Of a stretch of DNA of 47,262 nucleotides, positions 34,717 through 43,508 are shown one piece after another. A program made the translations under genes and the position numbers. Under the pieces are notes generated by a model, which did not search any database, had not been told where the DNA came from, and was given only the letters and a program-made list of their open reading frames with translations. The DNA is from PGYR01 sp041675005 (GTDB taxonomy: Bacteria > Bacteroidota > Ignavibacteria > Kapaibacteriales > UBA2268), in NCBI GenBank assembly GCA_041675005.1, contig JBAYUQ010000023.1, positions 1 through 47,262 of the forward strand, given 5' to 3'. The first letter of the stretch is position 1; each line of letters starts with the position of its first letter.

Positions 34717-35903
34717 TGATTAGAACAATTGATGAATTTGATTTTAAAGGCAAGAAAACTCTTATTAGAGTTGATTATAATGTGCCTTTAGATATGAATT
34801 TGAACATAACTGATGACAAAAGAATTGTAGCTTCTATGCCCACCATCAAGAAAATACTTTCTGATGGTGGCATGGCTATTATAATGTCGCATCTAGGTCG
34901 TCCTAAAGGTGTTAAAGTTAAAGAAATGTCTCTCAGACCCGTTGCAAACTACCTTTCTAGTTCATTAGATACAAAAGTGCACTTTGCAAATGATTGTAAT
35001 ACTGAAGTTGCAAAACAAGTTGTGTCAGAAGCAAAGCTAGGTGAAGTTGTATTATTAGAAAATTTAAGATACTATGCTGAAGAAGAAGCGAATGATGATG
35101 TTTTTGCATCTAGTCTTGCTTCATTAGGTGATGTATATGTCAACGATGCTTTTGGAACTGCTCATAGAGCTCACGCTAGCACTTATGCTGCAGCTAAGAA
35201 ATTTGAAAATCGATTCGCTGGTAAGTTAGTCGAAAAGGAAATAGAATATTTAGAAGACGTTGTTAATAATGCTAAAAAGCCATTTACAGCTATTATAGGT
35301 GGAGCTAAAGTCTCTGGTAAAATAGATGTAATAGAAAATCTTTTCTCGAAATGCGATAATATACTAATCGGTGGCGGGATGGTATTTACATTCCTAAAAG
35401 CTCAAGGGATTGAGGTTGGTAAATCGTTAGTTGAAGATGATAAATTAGAAATGGCAAAGAAAATTCTTTTAGATGCAAAAGCTAATAATGTAAATCTAAT
35501 TTTACCATCAGATATTGTTGCTGCAAAAGAATTTAAAAATGATACAGAGTTTGAAAATGTTTCAATAGATAATATTCCTAGTGACAGAATGGGGTTAGAT
35601 ATAGGGACAGAAAGCACAAAACACTATGCAGAGTTAATAGAAAACTCTAATACCGTACTTTGGAATGGTCCGATGGGTGTATTCGAAATGGATAATTTCG
35701 CAAAAGGTACTATCGGTGTTGCGGAGGCATTAGCAACAGCAACTTCCAGAGGTGCTAACACAATAGTAGGCGGTGGCGATTCTGTAGCTGCTATTCGCAA
35801 ATTGGGATTTGAAGACAAAGTTTCTCATATCTCGACAGGTGGTGGTGCTTCATTAGAATTTCTAGAGGGTAAAAAACTTCCTGGAATTGAAGCACTAAGA
35901 TAA
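34716..35903 (+). CDS. pgk: Phosphoglycerate kinase
   Basis: A 395-aa monomeric kinase that makes ATP from 1,3-bisphosphoglycerate. Signatures: KKTLIRVDYNVPLD, IIMSHLGRPKG, VLLENLRYYAEEEAND, VNDAFGTAHRAHAS, AIIGGAKVSGKIDVIENL, WNGPMGVFE, and the C-terminal nucleotide loop VGGGDSVAAIRKLG with STGGGASLEFLEG. Length is typical for bacterial PGK. Its ATG shares the last base of the gap stop codon (TAATG), so the two are translated together. Confidence 0.97.
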   Translation: MIRTIDEFDFKGKKTLIRVDYNVPLDMNLNITDDKRIVASMPTIKKILSDGGMAIIMSHLGRPKGVKVKEMSLRPVANYLSSSLDTKVHFANDCNTEVAKQVVSEAKLGEVVLLENLRYYAEEEANDDVFASSLASLGDVYVNDAFGTAHRAHASTYAAAKKFENRFAGKLVEKEIEYLEDVVNNAKKPFTAIIGGAKVSGKIDVIENLFSKCDNILIGGGMVFTFLKAQGIEVGKSLVEDDKLEMAKKILLDAKANNVNLILPSDIVAAKEFKNDTEFENVSIDNIPSDRMGLDIGTESTKHYAELIENSNTVLWNGPMGVFEMDNFAKGTIGVAEALATATSRGANTIVGGGDSVAAIRKLGFEDKVSHISTGGGASLEFLEGKKLPGIEALR

Positions 35904-35966
35904 AAACAATTATTTATCTAAAGCGTCAAGCATTAGATTATAAATTTGAATTAAAAATTGAGTTAA

Positions 35967-36980
35967 ATGAACGGATTTGGTAATAGACCTAGTGGATTTG
36001 GTGGCGGAAGGTTTGGAATGTTTCCTCCCGTAATCAAATTCATCCTGATGGTAAATGTTGCAGTATTCATATTGCAATACTTCGTTATGGAGATAATATA
36101 TATTGGTGGATTGCCAATGAGTGCATATTTCTTCAATTATTTTGCACTCCAAACTACAAATTTTTCATTCTCATTCGCTGAGAATTCATTCTGGCCATGG
36201 CAATTATTAACTTTCCAGTTTATGCACGGTGGATTGTGGCATCTATTTTTTAATATGTTTGCGATCTGGATGTTCGGTATAGAGTTAGAGAATAGCTGGG
36301 GTAGCCGTAGATTCTTATTTTACTACTTACTAACAGGTATCGGTGCTGGGTTAGTCCAATTAGCTATTCACGCAGGCCCAACGATAGGTGCCTCTGGTGG
36401 AGTTTTTGGTGTATTACTTGCCTTTGGTATGATGAACCCAGATAGAAAGATATTCATCTTCCCTATTTTTATCCCTATCAAAGCGAAATACTTCGTTATG
36501 ATATACGCAGGTATAGAGCTATTCTTAGGAATTACTGGCTCTTCCGCTACCGATGGTATAGCCCATTTAGCGCACGTAGGTGGTGCAGCAACTGGGTTCT
36601 TACTAATAAAATTTGGCGACCAAATTGGAATATACAAGCTTCTGAATTCATTTATAAAATCATTTGGAGTTAGAGGTACAAGTGCAGGGTATAGTCAATT
36701 CGGTGGGCAATACGGAGGCGGCAGTAGCAACCCATTCGGTGGTAAAACTAAAACAAGAGAAGAAGCTAGTCGTTACAAAGTTAGTTGGGAAAAGACTAGC
36801 TCTGACAATGACTATAAAATAGAAGAAACAGATACGAGTAGTAAATCGTATATAATTGATGGTGAAGAGATAACTCAACATACTGTCGATAGTATCTTAG
36901 ATAAAATTTCGGCTTCTGGTTATCAGAACCTGTCAGAAAGAGAAAAATTGATATTAAACGAATTGAGTAAAAGATTATAA
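35967..36980 (+). CDS. Rhomboid family intramembrane serine protease
   Basis: A 337-aa polytopic membrane protease. A short Gly/Arg-rich N-terminus leads into six helices starting about residue 23. Catalytic features: HGGLWHLFFNMFAIW with the oxyanion-side His92 and Asn96, the GASG motif with Ser143, and AHVGG with His203. After about residue 220 a cytosolic tail has a Gly/Ser-rich linker and ends in a helical domain (EITQHTVDSILDKISASGYQ), as in Bacteroidota rhomboids with a DUF6576-type tail. It cleaves membrane proteins near or inside the bilayer; the substrate is unknown. It lies between pgk and ispG on one strand. Confidence 0.93.
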   Translation: MNGFGNRPSGFGGGRFGMFPPVIKFILMVNVAVFILQYFVMEIIYIGGLPMSAYFFNYFALQTTNFSFSFAENSFWPWQLLTFQFMHGGLWHLFFNMFAIWMFGIELENSWGSRRFLFYYLLTGIGAGLVQLAIHAGPTIGASGGVFGVLLAFGMMNPDRKIFIFPIFIPIKAKYFVMIYAGIELFLGITGSSATDGIAHLAHVGGAATGFLLIKFGDQIGIYKLLNSFIKSFGVRGTSAGYSQFGGQYGGGSSNPFGGKTKTREEASRYKVSWEKTSSDNDYKIEETDTSSKSYIIDGEEITQHTVDSILDKISASGYQNLSEREKLILNELSKRL

Positions 36981-36981
36981 T

Positions 36982-38118
36982 ATGAGTGAAACTAAAAACG
37001 GTATAATTGGCTTAGACGTATTCAAGCCGAAAGAAGAGATGCCACAAAGTGTGCAGTATCCTCGAAGACAATCACGTAAAGTTATGGTGGGCAATATACC
37101 AGTTGGTGGTGGTTCCCCGGTTTCTGTACAAACTATGACTAAGACAAAAACTGCTGACGTAAAGGCAACAGTTGAGCAAATACATAGATGCGTAGAAGCT
37201 GGTGCTGATATAGTCAGAGTAACTGTGAACAACAAGGAAGCGTGCGATGCTATCGGCGAGATTGTGAAGCAAGTAAGCGTACCAATCGTATCGGATATCC
37301 ACTTCAACTATACTTACGCTCTTCGCGCAATCGAAGGTGGTGTATCTAAAGTTAGGATAAACCCAGGTAATATCGGTAGCGTTGACAAGATAAAGAAAGT
37401 ACTAACAGCAGCCAAAGAGCGTGGTATTCCGATCAGAATAGGTGTAAACTCTGGTTCATTGGAAAAGGACATACTAGATAAGTATGGATATCCGACTGAC
37501 CAAGCACTATTCGAAAGTGCGATGAGACACGCAAATATAGCAGCAGATCACAACTTCGATGATATCATCATATCTGTGAAATCTACTAGCGTCCCTCTTA
37601 TGATTTCTGCTTATAGATTATTAGCGAAAGAAACTGATTTCCCTCTTCACTTAGGTGTTACGGAAGCTGGATTGATTACAAAAGGTACTATCAAATCGGC
37701 AATTGGTATAGGTACATTGCTTGCAGAAGGCATAGGTGATACTATAAGAGTATCACTAACAGACCAACCAGAAAACGAAGTAGAAGTAGGAAAAGAGATA
37801 CTAAAATCTCTTGGCTTAGCTCAAAGAACTGTAGAAATCATCGCTTGTCCGACTTGCGGAAGACTAGATGTAGATTTATTCAAGATAGTAGGCGAGCTAG
37901 AAGAAAGAACAAAACATATCAAAAAGCCAGTAAAGGTGAGTATTCTGGGTTGTGCTGTGAATGGACCGGGTGAAGCAGCTGATGCAGATATCGGGGTAGC
38001 AGCAGCCAAAGGCAAAGGAATGCTATTCAAACACGGCGAGTCAATTGGATATGTAAACGAAGAAGATATAGTCGAAAGAGTTTACCAAGAAATCCTCGCT
38101 TTCGAACCGAAGGAATAA
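36982..38118 (+). CDS. ispG: 4-hydroxy-3-methylbut-2-enyl diphosphate synthase (short form)
   Basis: A 378-aa [4Fe-4S] enzyme of the methylerythritol phosphate (isoprenoid) pathway, turning MEcPP into HMBPP. The N-terminal TIM barrel begins at VMVGNIPVGGGSPVSVQTMT. The C-terminal Fe-S domain has ACPTCGR (Cys289, Cys292) and GCAVNGPGE (Cys324, Glu331). The length is that of the two-domain E. coli-type enzyme; many Bacteroidia and Chlorobia carry a long form with an extra inserted domain. It starts one base after the rhomboid stop and ends at a strong terminator. Confidence 0.96.
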   Translation: MSETKNGIIGLDVFKPKEEMPQSVQYPRRQSRKVMVGNIPVGGGSPVSVQTMTKTKTADVKATVEQIHRCVEAGADIVRVTVNNKEACDAIGEIVKQVSVPIVSDIHFNYTYALRAIEGGVSKVRINPGNIGSVDKIKKVLTAAKERGIPIRIGVNSGSLEKDILDKYGYPTDQALFESAMRHANIAADHNFDDIIISVKSTSVPLMISAYRLLAKETDFPLHLGVTEAGLITKGTIKSAIGIGTLLAEGIGDTIRVSLTDQPENEVEVGKEILKSLGLAQRTVEIIACPTCGRLDVDLFKIVGELEERTKHIKKPVKVSILGCAVNGPGEAADADIGVAAAKGKGMLFKHGESIGYVNEEDIVERVYQEILAFEPKE

Positions 38119-38140
38119 GACAGGAAATAGATTAAGAATG

Positions 38141-38175
38141 AAAAAGCTCCCAGTTTGGACTGGGAGCTTTTTTTG
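38141..38175. terminator. Bidirectional terminator between ispG and the Asp-box gene
   Basis: The 14-nt arm AAAAAGCTCCCAGT (38141-38154), a TTGG loop and the complement from 38159 are followed by T on the plus strand and by T on the minus strand (A-run before the stem). It serves the two convergent genes. Confidence 0.9.
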
Positions 38176-38195
38176 TATTTTCATTATGTAAAGAT

Positions 38196-40349
38196 TTACT
38201 CCACCACCACTTTCACTGCTTTCTCTTCAGTTCCGTGCTTTATGTTAATTAGATATATACCCGGCTGAACTGTGGAGCAATCCCAAATTAGGTTGCCATA
38301 ATGACTCTCTTGCTTAACTAAGCTAATCTTATCAGCCGCATCTATTTTCTTTCCTGTTATGTCGTATATATTAATGTCATCTATTGTCATAGGTAAGTTT
38401 ATATCCCAATAAAACAGCATCTTAACTTCTGATTTCGCTGGGTTAGGGTAAGGCGGATATGTGTAGAGATAATTGCGTTCTATTTCTGATTCTACTGAAG
38501 ATTTGACTTTTATCCCAAGGTCTGAAAGCATTGCTCTCCAGTTACCATAACTTGAAGCGAGAATCAGATATTCATCTTTAATTATTCCGTCTCTGAAATT
38601 AACAGCTTTCCCATCGGGACCTATATTACTAAATTCTAATCTATTCCAATCTTTACCTAGATTATTTGATATATAAACATCGGACGAAGCAATTAATATT
38701 AGATAATCATTATAAAAAATAAATTTTATTATATTTAAAGTAGAATCAACTTTTACTTCTAAATCAATCCATGTTCTTCCTAAATCTGTTGATTTATAAA
38801 AAACATTATTAGAATACTTAGAATATAGATTATTGCCCTCTCTCATAGAGTTTGAGTGTGCTTTTAGTTCTTCACTTGCTTTTTCATATTCCCAAGTTAA
38901 CCCATTGTCATTAGTTAAATAGAGACCTTCATAACTGTATAGTATTATTTCCGAATCGCTTAACCTAACGTAGCTCGTAATAAACACGTCTTTCTTTAGT
39001 ACTTCATCGTCATACTCATTCCATGTCATTCCAGCATCTTTTGAATAAAAATTACCGTATTTAGAACTAGTTAATAAAATCCTATTCCCCATAACTAGTA
39101 TTTGATTAATCCACCCCTCCAAATCAGAAATACCTAAATTCTCATATCTCCATGTTTTTCCAAAATCTGAAGATATATAGAAACTCCTACTCCACTGATT
39201 AACTGCTACTATTATGCTATCTCTGATATACAACTTATCTGTTTTAGAATTATAAGAATAGAGACTTTCACTATAAATATCCCAAGATTCACCTTTGTCA
39301 TTAGAATAATTTATAGTAAAACTACCAGTTGAAAACAATGTATCTCTTTCTTCTATTAAAGTTTTTTGATATACATCGTCAGTCATTGGTGATATTCTAT
39401 TCCAATATTTTCTATCATAGTCAAATCTATATACTAATCTATTCTGAGTTAAGAAATATAGATTCCCATTACTAATTATCAAACCCTTATATCCAGGCCT
39501 GTCAATACCATCATTTAACTGACCCCAACTTTCGCCTCCATCGGATGACACATTGAGTGTATTCCAAACAGCAAAGATTAAATCTTTATAAATTAATAAG
39601 TGTGACGCTTGTATATGTACACTTGTATCTGTAGTCCATGTTTCTCCGTAGTCAATTGATTTATATAATTCATCATCTTGTGTAAACACAAGAAGTGTTT
39701 CCTCATAAAACATCATACTTCTTATCTGCTCTTTCATAGTTTCTGATAGTTTCCAAGTTTTACCATTGTCTTTGGAGATATAAAGTTTCCCGACTTTATT
39801 AAGTAGATCAAAGTGCTCTTGTGGGTCTGCGGCAAACATGTAATTGTCTTTCACTAAAAATTTGTCAGCAAAAATAGAATCTACTTTACTATTATCAGTA
39901 TAAACTTTTTCTAAAGTATCTGAACCTTTTTCTAGTTTATGTAAACTAAAATACTGATTTGCCTGCAAATAAATAGTTTCATCTACTATAGTAACAAATT
40001 CATATCGTGTATTTCCCATTAAAATATCATAATGTTTCCAACTATCTCCATAATCATAAGACAAATAAATACCTGTATCAGTAGAAGTAAAAATTACATT
40101 ATCTTTTTGATTAAATACGTGAACTAATCCTTTGTCTGAAAAAAAGCCAGTATCTAATTTTATCCATTCATCATCATGTTGCTTATAAGTGACTTCTCCA
40201 TCTGATAAACTTGTCAAAAATAATTCATCATTAAAACTAAATATTGAATATGTAGTAGTATATTCAAAAGGTCCCTTTGCCTTTTCCCAGATATTAGAAA
40301 AAGTAACAAAGGGTACTAGAAATAGTAATGTGATAAGTAATTCTTTCAT
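38196..40349 (-). CDS. Asp-box (BNR/sortilin-like) beta-propeller protein with T9SS sorting domain
   Basis: A 717-aa secreted protein. After the signal peptide come at least nine Asp-box motifs of the type S-x-D-x-G-x-(T/S)-W (SKDNGKTW, SIDYGETW, SSDGGESW, SNDKGESW, SSDFGKTW, SKDAGMTW, TNDNGLTW, STDLGRTW), the signature of BNR/VPS10-like propellers. Residues from about 632 are a T9SS type A domain (YPPYPNPAKSEV, INIYDITGKKI, CSTVQPGIYLINIKHG, VKVVVE). No catalytic residues can be assigned, so a binding or structural role on the cell surface is as likely as enzyme activity. Part of its 3' end reappears as a relic at 40839-40919. Confidence 0.88.
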   Translation of the reverse strand: MKELLITLLFLVPFVTFSNIWEKAKGPFEYTTTYSIFSFNDELFLTSLSDGEVTYKQHDDEWIKLDTGFFSDKGLVHVFNQKDNVIFTSTDTGIYLSYDYGDSWKHYDILMGNTRYEFVTIVDETIYLQANQYFSLHKLEKGSDTLEKVYTDNSKVDSIFADKFLVKDNYMFAADPQEHFDLLNKVGKLYISKDNGKTWKLSETMKEQIRSMMFYEETLLVFTQDDELYKSIDYGETWTTDTSVHIQASHLLIYKDLIFAVWNTLNVSSDGGESWGQLNDGIDRPGYKGLIISNGNLYFLTQNRLVYRFDYDRKYWNRISPMTDDVYQKTLIEERDTLFSTGSFTINYSNDKGESWDIYSESLYSYNSKTDKLYIRDSIIVAVNQWSRSFYISSDFGKTWRYENLGISDLEGWINQILVMGNRILLTSSKYGNFYSKDAGMTWNEYDDEVLKKDVFITSYVRLSDSEIILYSYEGLYLTNDNGLTWEYEKASEELKAHSNSMREGNNLYSKYSNNVFYKSTDLGRTWIDLEVKVDSTLNIIKFIFYNDYLILIASSDVYISNNLGKDWNRLEFSNIGPDGKAVNFRDGIIKDEYLILASSYGNWRAMLSDLGIKVKSSVESEIERNYLYTYPPYPNPAKSEVKMLFYWDINLPMTIDDINIYDITGKKIDAADKISLVKQESHYGNLIWDCSTVQPGIYLINIKHGTEEKAVKVVVE

Positions 40350-40519
40350 AAATTACCTCTGTTTTTTGTTGATGCCTTGTCAAAGATAATATATAAAAGA
40401 AAAGGACGCAAATATTAATTATAAAACAAGTGTTTTTTTTCAACATTTTTAATGTTACTAATTAATAGGGTTACGAGGTTTCGGCTTTTCCCATACTATT
40501 CTTAGAGCCAACCGTATTG

Positions 40520-40659
40520 CCATTGGCTTTAGCCAACGGATAACGTGAATATTAAAACGCACATTGGACTTCAGTCCCATCAAATACTGCCCCGCTGGGG
40601 CATTGATGTTGGTGCGATACTAATACTACTTGACTACAGATATTCCGCCCCTCTGGGGC
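40520..40659. repeat. Cluster of four short palindromes
   Basis: CCATTGGCT/AGCCAACGG (40520-40539, one wobble), GGACT-TC-AGTCC (40566-40577), TGCCCC-gct-GGGGCA (40588-40602) and GCCCC-tct-GGGGC (40647-40659). They are much more GC-rich than the surroundings. Such REP-like words recur between genes in many Bacteroidota genomes. Confidence 0.6.
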
Positions 40660-40742
40660 AAATACAGTAATTTTTTTCTCCTAGACTCTTCACTACATTT
40701 CATTTCGTTCAGAGTGACGTGGTTACAAAGGGGGTGGGGATT

Positions 40743-40766
40743 GAGACGTATGCGATACGTCTCTAC
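40743..40766. repeat. Dispersed palindromic repeat, complete copy
   Basis: Perfect arms GAGACGTAT (40743-40751) and ATACGTCTC (40755-40763) around GCG, followed by TAC. GCGATACGTCTCTAC (40752-40766) is identical to 43509-43523 and nearly so to 17907-17921. Confidence 0.75.
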
Positions 40767-40787
40767 GTTGAAATAGTAATTGAGTAC

Positions 40788-40826
40788 AAAAAAAGCTCCC
40801 GAGTTCAGAACTGGGAGCTTTTTTTT
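40788..40826. terminator. Bidirectional terminator downstream of the flavoprotein operon
   Basis: Arms AAAAAAAGCTCCC (40788-40800) and GGGAGCTTTTTTT (40813 on) with an inner AGTTC/GAACT stem. It is nearly the same hairpin word (AGCTCCC/GGGAGCT) as the terminator at 38141-38175 and lies just past the relic on the minus strand. Confidence 0.85.
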
Positions 40827-40838
40827 GTAAAGATTTCA

Positions 40839-40919
40839 TTATTCCACCACCACTTTCACGGCTTTCTCTTTTGTATTGTCAGCTAAATACTCCTCATTGA
40901 TTACATTCCAAATAACACT
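40839..40919 (-). pseudogene. Relic of a T9SS-protein 3' end
   Basis: Read on the minus strand this gives a 26-codon fragment between stops, ending TKEKAVKVVVE and a stop, like the last residues (TEEKAVKVVVE, stop) of the Asp-box T9SS protein at 38196. The similarity continues into the following sequence (taaagattt) and the terminator stem. Nothing upstream of it is coding. It is best seen as the remaining tail of a lost duplicate gene. Confidence 0.7.
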
Positions 40920-40936
40920 TTAGAAGAAATGCTTTT

Positions 40937-41593
40937 TCAATAGAATGACTTGTGGATATTTTCGGTGGTAGTGATTTTTGCAAACCCATAAGACAAATTT
41001 GTTAGGGAGGCCAAATGCATAAATTCATTATTAGTTGCTGTTGCATCAGCTACTAATAAGACATTATAATTTTTGATAAACGCATCTCTAACCGTACTTT
41101 CACAACATAAATTTGTTTTTATACCTGCCACTATAATGTTTTTTATACCTTTTGATTTTAAATCTTTTTCAAATTCAGTACCCTTGAAAACGGAATAAGT
41201 TTCTTTGTATATTATTTGCGAATTATTTATAAATCTAACTTTATCATTTAATTTACAATCTACTGTATTTTTTTTAGGGTATTTAACCCACCAATTTACC
41301 ATTGAATTAGCTTTCTGATTTTCATTTATTTCGTTAAAATGAATAGTGTAAAATATTGGAATATTATTGTTTTCAGCAAAAGCAATTAATTTATTAATAT
41401 TATTTATAATCAAGTGAGAATTCTCAAAATATGCAGTTGATTTATTATCCATAAAATAATTTTGCATATCAATAACTAAAAGGACTGTGTCACTAATCTT
41501 ATATTTATTGTTAGTTTTACCTTGGGATATGAATTTTAACCATTCCTCAGTCCTTTCTCTAAAGTTATCTTGATTTAATTCTACAAATTTCAT
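40937..41593 (-). CDS. Isochorismatase-like cysteine hydrolase
   Basis: A 218-aa cytosolic alpha/beta hydrolase of the isochorismatase/nicotinamidase superfamily. The triad is present: Asp42 in LLVIDMQNYF, Lys130 in IIYKETYSVF, and the nucleophile Cys163 in GIKTNLCCESTVRDAF, followed by the cis-peptide region. The first 30 residues are an N-terminal extension. The substrate (an amide, ureido or vinyl-ether compound) cannot be assigned. It is last in a tight three-gene operon, starting directly at the end of the radical SAM gene. Confidence 0.88.
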   Translation of the reverse strand: MKFVELNQDNFRERTEEWLKFISQGKTNNKYKISDTVLLVIDMQNYFMDNKSTAYFENSHLIINNINKLIAFAENNNIPIFYTIHFNEINENQKANSMVNWWVKYPKKNTVDCKLNDKVRFINNSQIIYKETYSVFKGTEFEKDLKSKGIKNIIVAGIKTNLCCESTVRDAFIKNYNVLLVADATATNNEFMHLASLTNLSYGFAKITTTENIHKSFY

Positions 41594-42505
41594 CTAGTTT
41601 ACATTTGATTTTTCATTATTTGCTAAGGTAATATATTGCCCACAATTACTACCTATGTTGTTTTCTTCTAGATTACCGATACTTACAATTGTGTCAAAAT
41701 TTAATACTTTTAATTCCTCTACCAAATTTACAATTGATTTATTATTCAAGGGGTCCAATTTGCTTTTCAACCCATTCTCATTGGCTTTAAATGTCGGGTT
41801 TAGAGGTGTTAACTTTATGATAAACTTGTTATAATCAAAATTCTCGCTTATTACTTTTGTTTCAATTGGATAATCATCTAAAACTATAAAATTGAGTGTT
41901 ATTTTTCTATCATTTTCTTGTAGAAACTTATCAGAAAAATCAGATATTTCTTTAAAAGTTAGCTTGTTAATTGGAATCAAACTATTTCTTTTATCAATAT
42001 CAGTTGTATGGATTGAAAACTGTAATTGGAATTTACCATTACTATATTGATTATTTTTAATCTCCGTTAGTCTATCTAAAAAATAAGTTGAGTTTTTAGG
42101 CCCTATTGTCGAGATAGAGGGTATAAGACCAGGGGCATTAAATAAAAGTGGTAGCTCTTCTAGTACATCGAGTACAGCCGTATTATACACCGGCTCCCCC
42201 ATTCTCGCAAACTGAATTTTAAACTTTTCAACTGGGACATTTCTATCAGGAAATCGCCTTAATACGAGATGTTCGATTTGGGATAACATATCATTTTTTG
42301 ACATTTTACCATAATAGTTTTGCCCGGCATCACACATAAGACACTGAACTGGACAACCATATAAACAAGATATAGTTAAAACCCATTTTTCATAAATACT
42401 TTTTGGATATTCTAATGATTCAGCAAATTCTAACATTTTATCATTAATTTTTGCAATGAACACATTGGCTATGTTTTCGTCACCTACTTTTCTAATAATT
42501 TCCAT
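41594..42505 (-). CDS. Short RlmN/Cfr-family radical SAM protein
   Basis: A 303-aa radical SAM enzyme. CPVQCLMC (Cys51, 55, 58) binds the [4Fe-4S] cluster. RlmN/Cfr-family marks follow in order: FARMGEPVYNT (MGEPxxN), IPSISTIGP (STxG), QFSIHTTDIDKRNSLIPINK (S-H...R..L.PIN), LTPLNPT, and a C-terminal NCGQY matching the CGQ that carries the methylated Cys. The N-terminal accessory domain of RlmN is absent, and the residue aligned with RlmN Cys118 is Thr44, though Cys47 is close by. Methyl or methylene transfer chemistry is likely; the target (RNA or small molecule) is open. Confidence 0.85.
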   Translation of the reverse strand: MEIIRKVGDENIANVFIAKINDKMLEFAESLEYPKSIYEKWVLTISCLYGCPVQCLMCDAGQNYYGKMSKNDMLSQIEHLVLRRFPDRNVPVEKFKIQFARMGEPVYNTAVLDVLEELPLLFNAPGLIPSISTIGPKNSTYFLDRLTEIKNNQYSNGKFQLQFSIHTTDIDKRNSLIPINKLTFKEISDFSDKFLQENDRKITLNFIVLDDYPIETKVISENFDYNKFIIKLTPLNPTFKANENGLKSKLDPLNNKSIVNLVEELKVLNFDTIVSIGNLEENNIGSNCGQYITLANNEKSNVN

Positions 42506-42508
42506 ACT

Positions 42509-43348
42509 TCATCCTTTTAAATTAATAAGATACTTCTCAACTTCCATTGACTTTTTTAATGCGTCACCTGTAGCAATTGAAATTTGTCTATAGTCTATAT
42601 TTGATAAATCACCAATTGGAAAACAGCTCTTAGGATCAAATGATTCTAAGCTTATCATGTTTCTTTCTCTACCTATAGCTACTAATAAATAATCAACTTT
42701 AAACTCTTTATCTTTAGTATATAATAGTAGTTTATCTTTTATATTGCTAATTTTTTTTACTCCACAATTTTCTTCTATGCCAATATTATTTTCTAGTACC
42801 TTTCTATGCAAGATTTCTATACACTTAGGTTTGTTTCTAGCCAATATTACTACATTATTACCAAGCTCTTTCAAACTAAGGGCATAATCAAAGGCTACAT
42901 CGCCACTCCCAATAACTGCGATATGCTTTTCTCTACAATTATCAGGAATATCTGTAATATGATAGTATATCTTATCTATTACAGAAGACGAACTAAATAA
43001 TTGGCTATCTAACATCTTAGGTTTTGTACCCGTTGCAATTAGTACACATTTTGTATAATAACAGTTGTTATCAGATTTCAAGACATAGGATTTATTATAT
43101 GCAACTTCATTAATCTCGTCAATTACAACATTAACTTTATTATAAGAAAGTTGTTTTTTGATTAGAACAGCTATTTTATAACCAGTAATAGATTTGTAAG
43201 TTAGATAATTTTCTATTCTAAAAGCATTTTTTACTAGTCCGCCAACTTCCTTTTTTTCAACGACCAAGATATTGAAGCCCGCTCTTTTTAGATATATTGC
43301 CGATGAAACACCTGCAGGACCAGCCCCTATAATTATACAATCATACAT
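42509..43348 (-). CDS. Thioredoxin-reductase-like FAD/NAD(P) oxidoreductase without CxxC
   Basis: A 279-aa two-Rossmann-domain flavoprotein: FAD motif IIIGAGPAGVSSAIYL (5-20), NAD(P) motif IAVIGSGDVAFDYALSL, ATG at VLIATGTKPK, and the late FAD loop FPIGDLSN. The redox-active CxxC of thioredoxin reductase, expected just before the NAD(P) motif, is missing (SSSSVIDKIYYH instead). It is therefore more likely a ferredoxin/flavodoxin reductase or substrate oxidoreductase; it could supply electrons to the radical SAM partner encoded 3 nt downstream. It is first in the three-gene operon. Confidence 0.87.
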   Translation of the reverse strand: MYDCIIIGAGPAGVSSAIYLKRAGFNILVVEKKEVGGLVKNAFRIENYLTYKSITGYKIAVLIKKQLSYNKVNVVIDEINEVAYNKSYVLKSDNNCYYTKCVLIATGTKPKMLDSQLFSSSSVIDKIYYHITDIPDNCREKHIAVIGSGDVAFDYALSLKELGNNVVILARNKPKCIEILHRKVLENNIGIEENCGVKKISNIKDKLLLYTKDKEFKVDYLLVAIGRERNMISLESFDPKSCFPIGDLSNIDYRQISIATGDALKKSMEVEKYLINLKG

Positions 43349-43508
43349 ATTGTTTTCTGGATATAAATAAACTGAAAATTAAATAAAAATAATTTTGAAA
43401 CTCAATAAACTTATTCACTTTTTTGTGTGGTTTGTATTCGTGACTAATGTGATTCAATCTGTTATTCTGAGAAAAGAGAATCTTTACTACGTCATCTGCT
43501 CATCACAA

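Larger units (their letters stand above)
40350..40936. other. Intergenic repeat-rich region
   Basis: A 587-nt stretch without an intact gene. From left to right: AT-rich leader of the Asp-box gene, a cluster of four short GC-rich palindromes (40520-40659), a sequence resembling common Bacteroidota intergenic debris (cactacatttcatttcgttc, 40691-40710), the GAGACGTAT palindrome (40743-40763), a bidirectional terminator and a 26-codon gene relic. It looks like an accumulation of mobile or repetitive remnants. Confidence 0.7.

Noticed and set aside
40480..40780. Possible insertion sequence
   Set aside because: No transposase ORF, no long terminal inverted repeats and no clear target duplication; only short unrelated palindromes.
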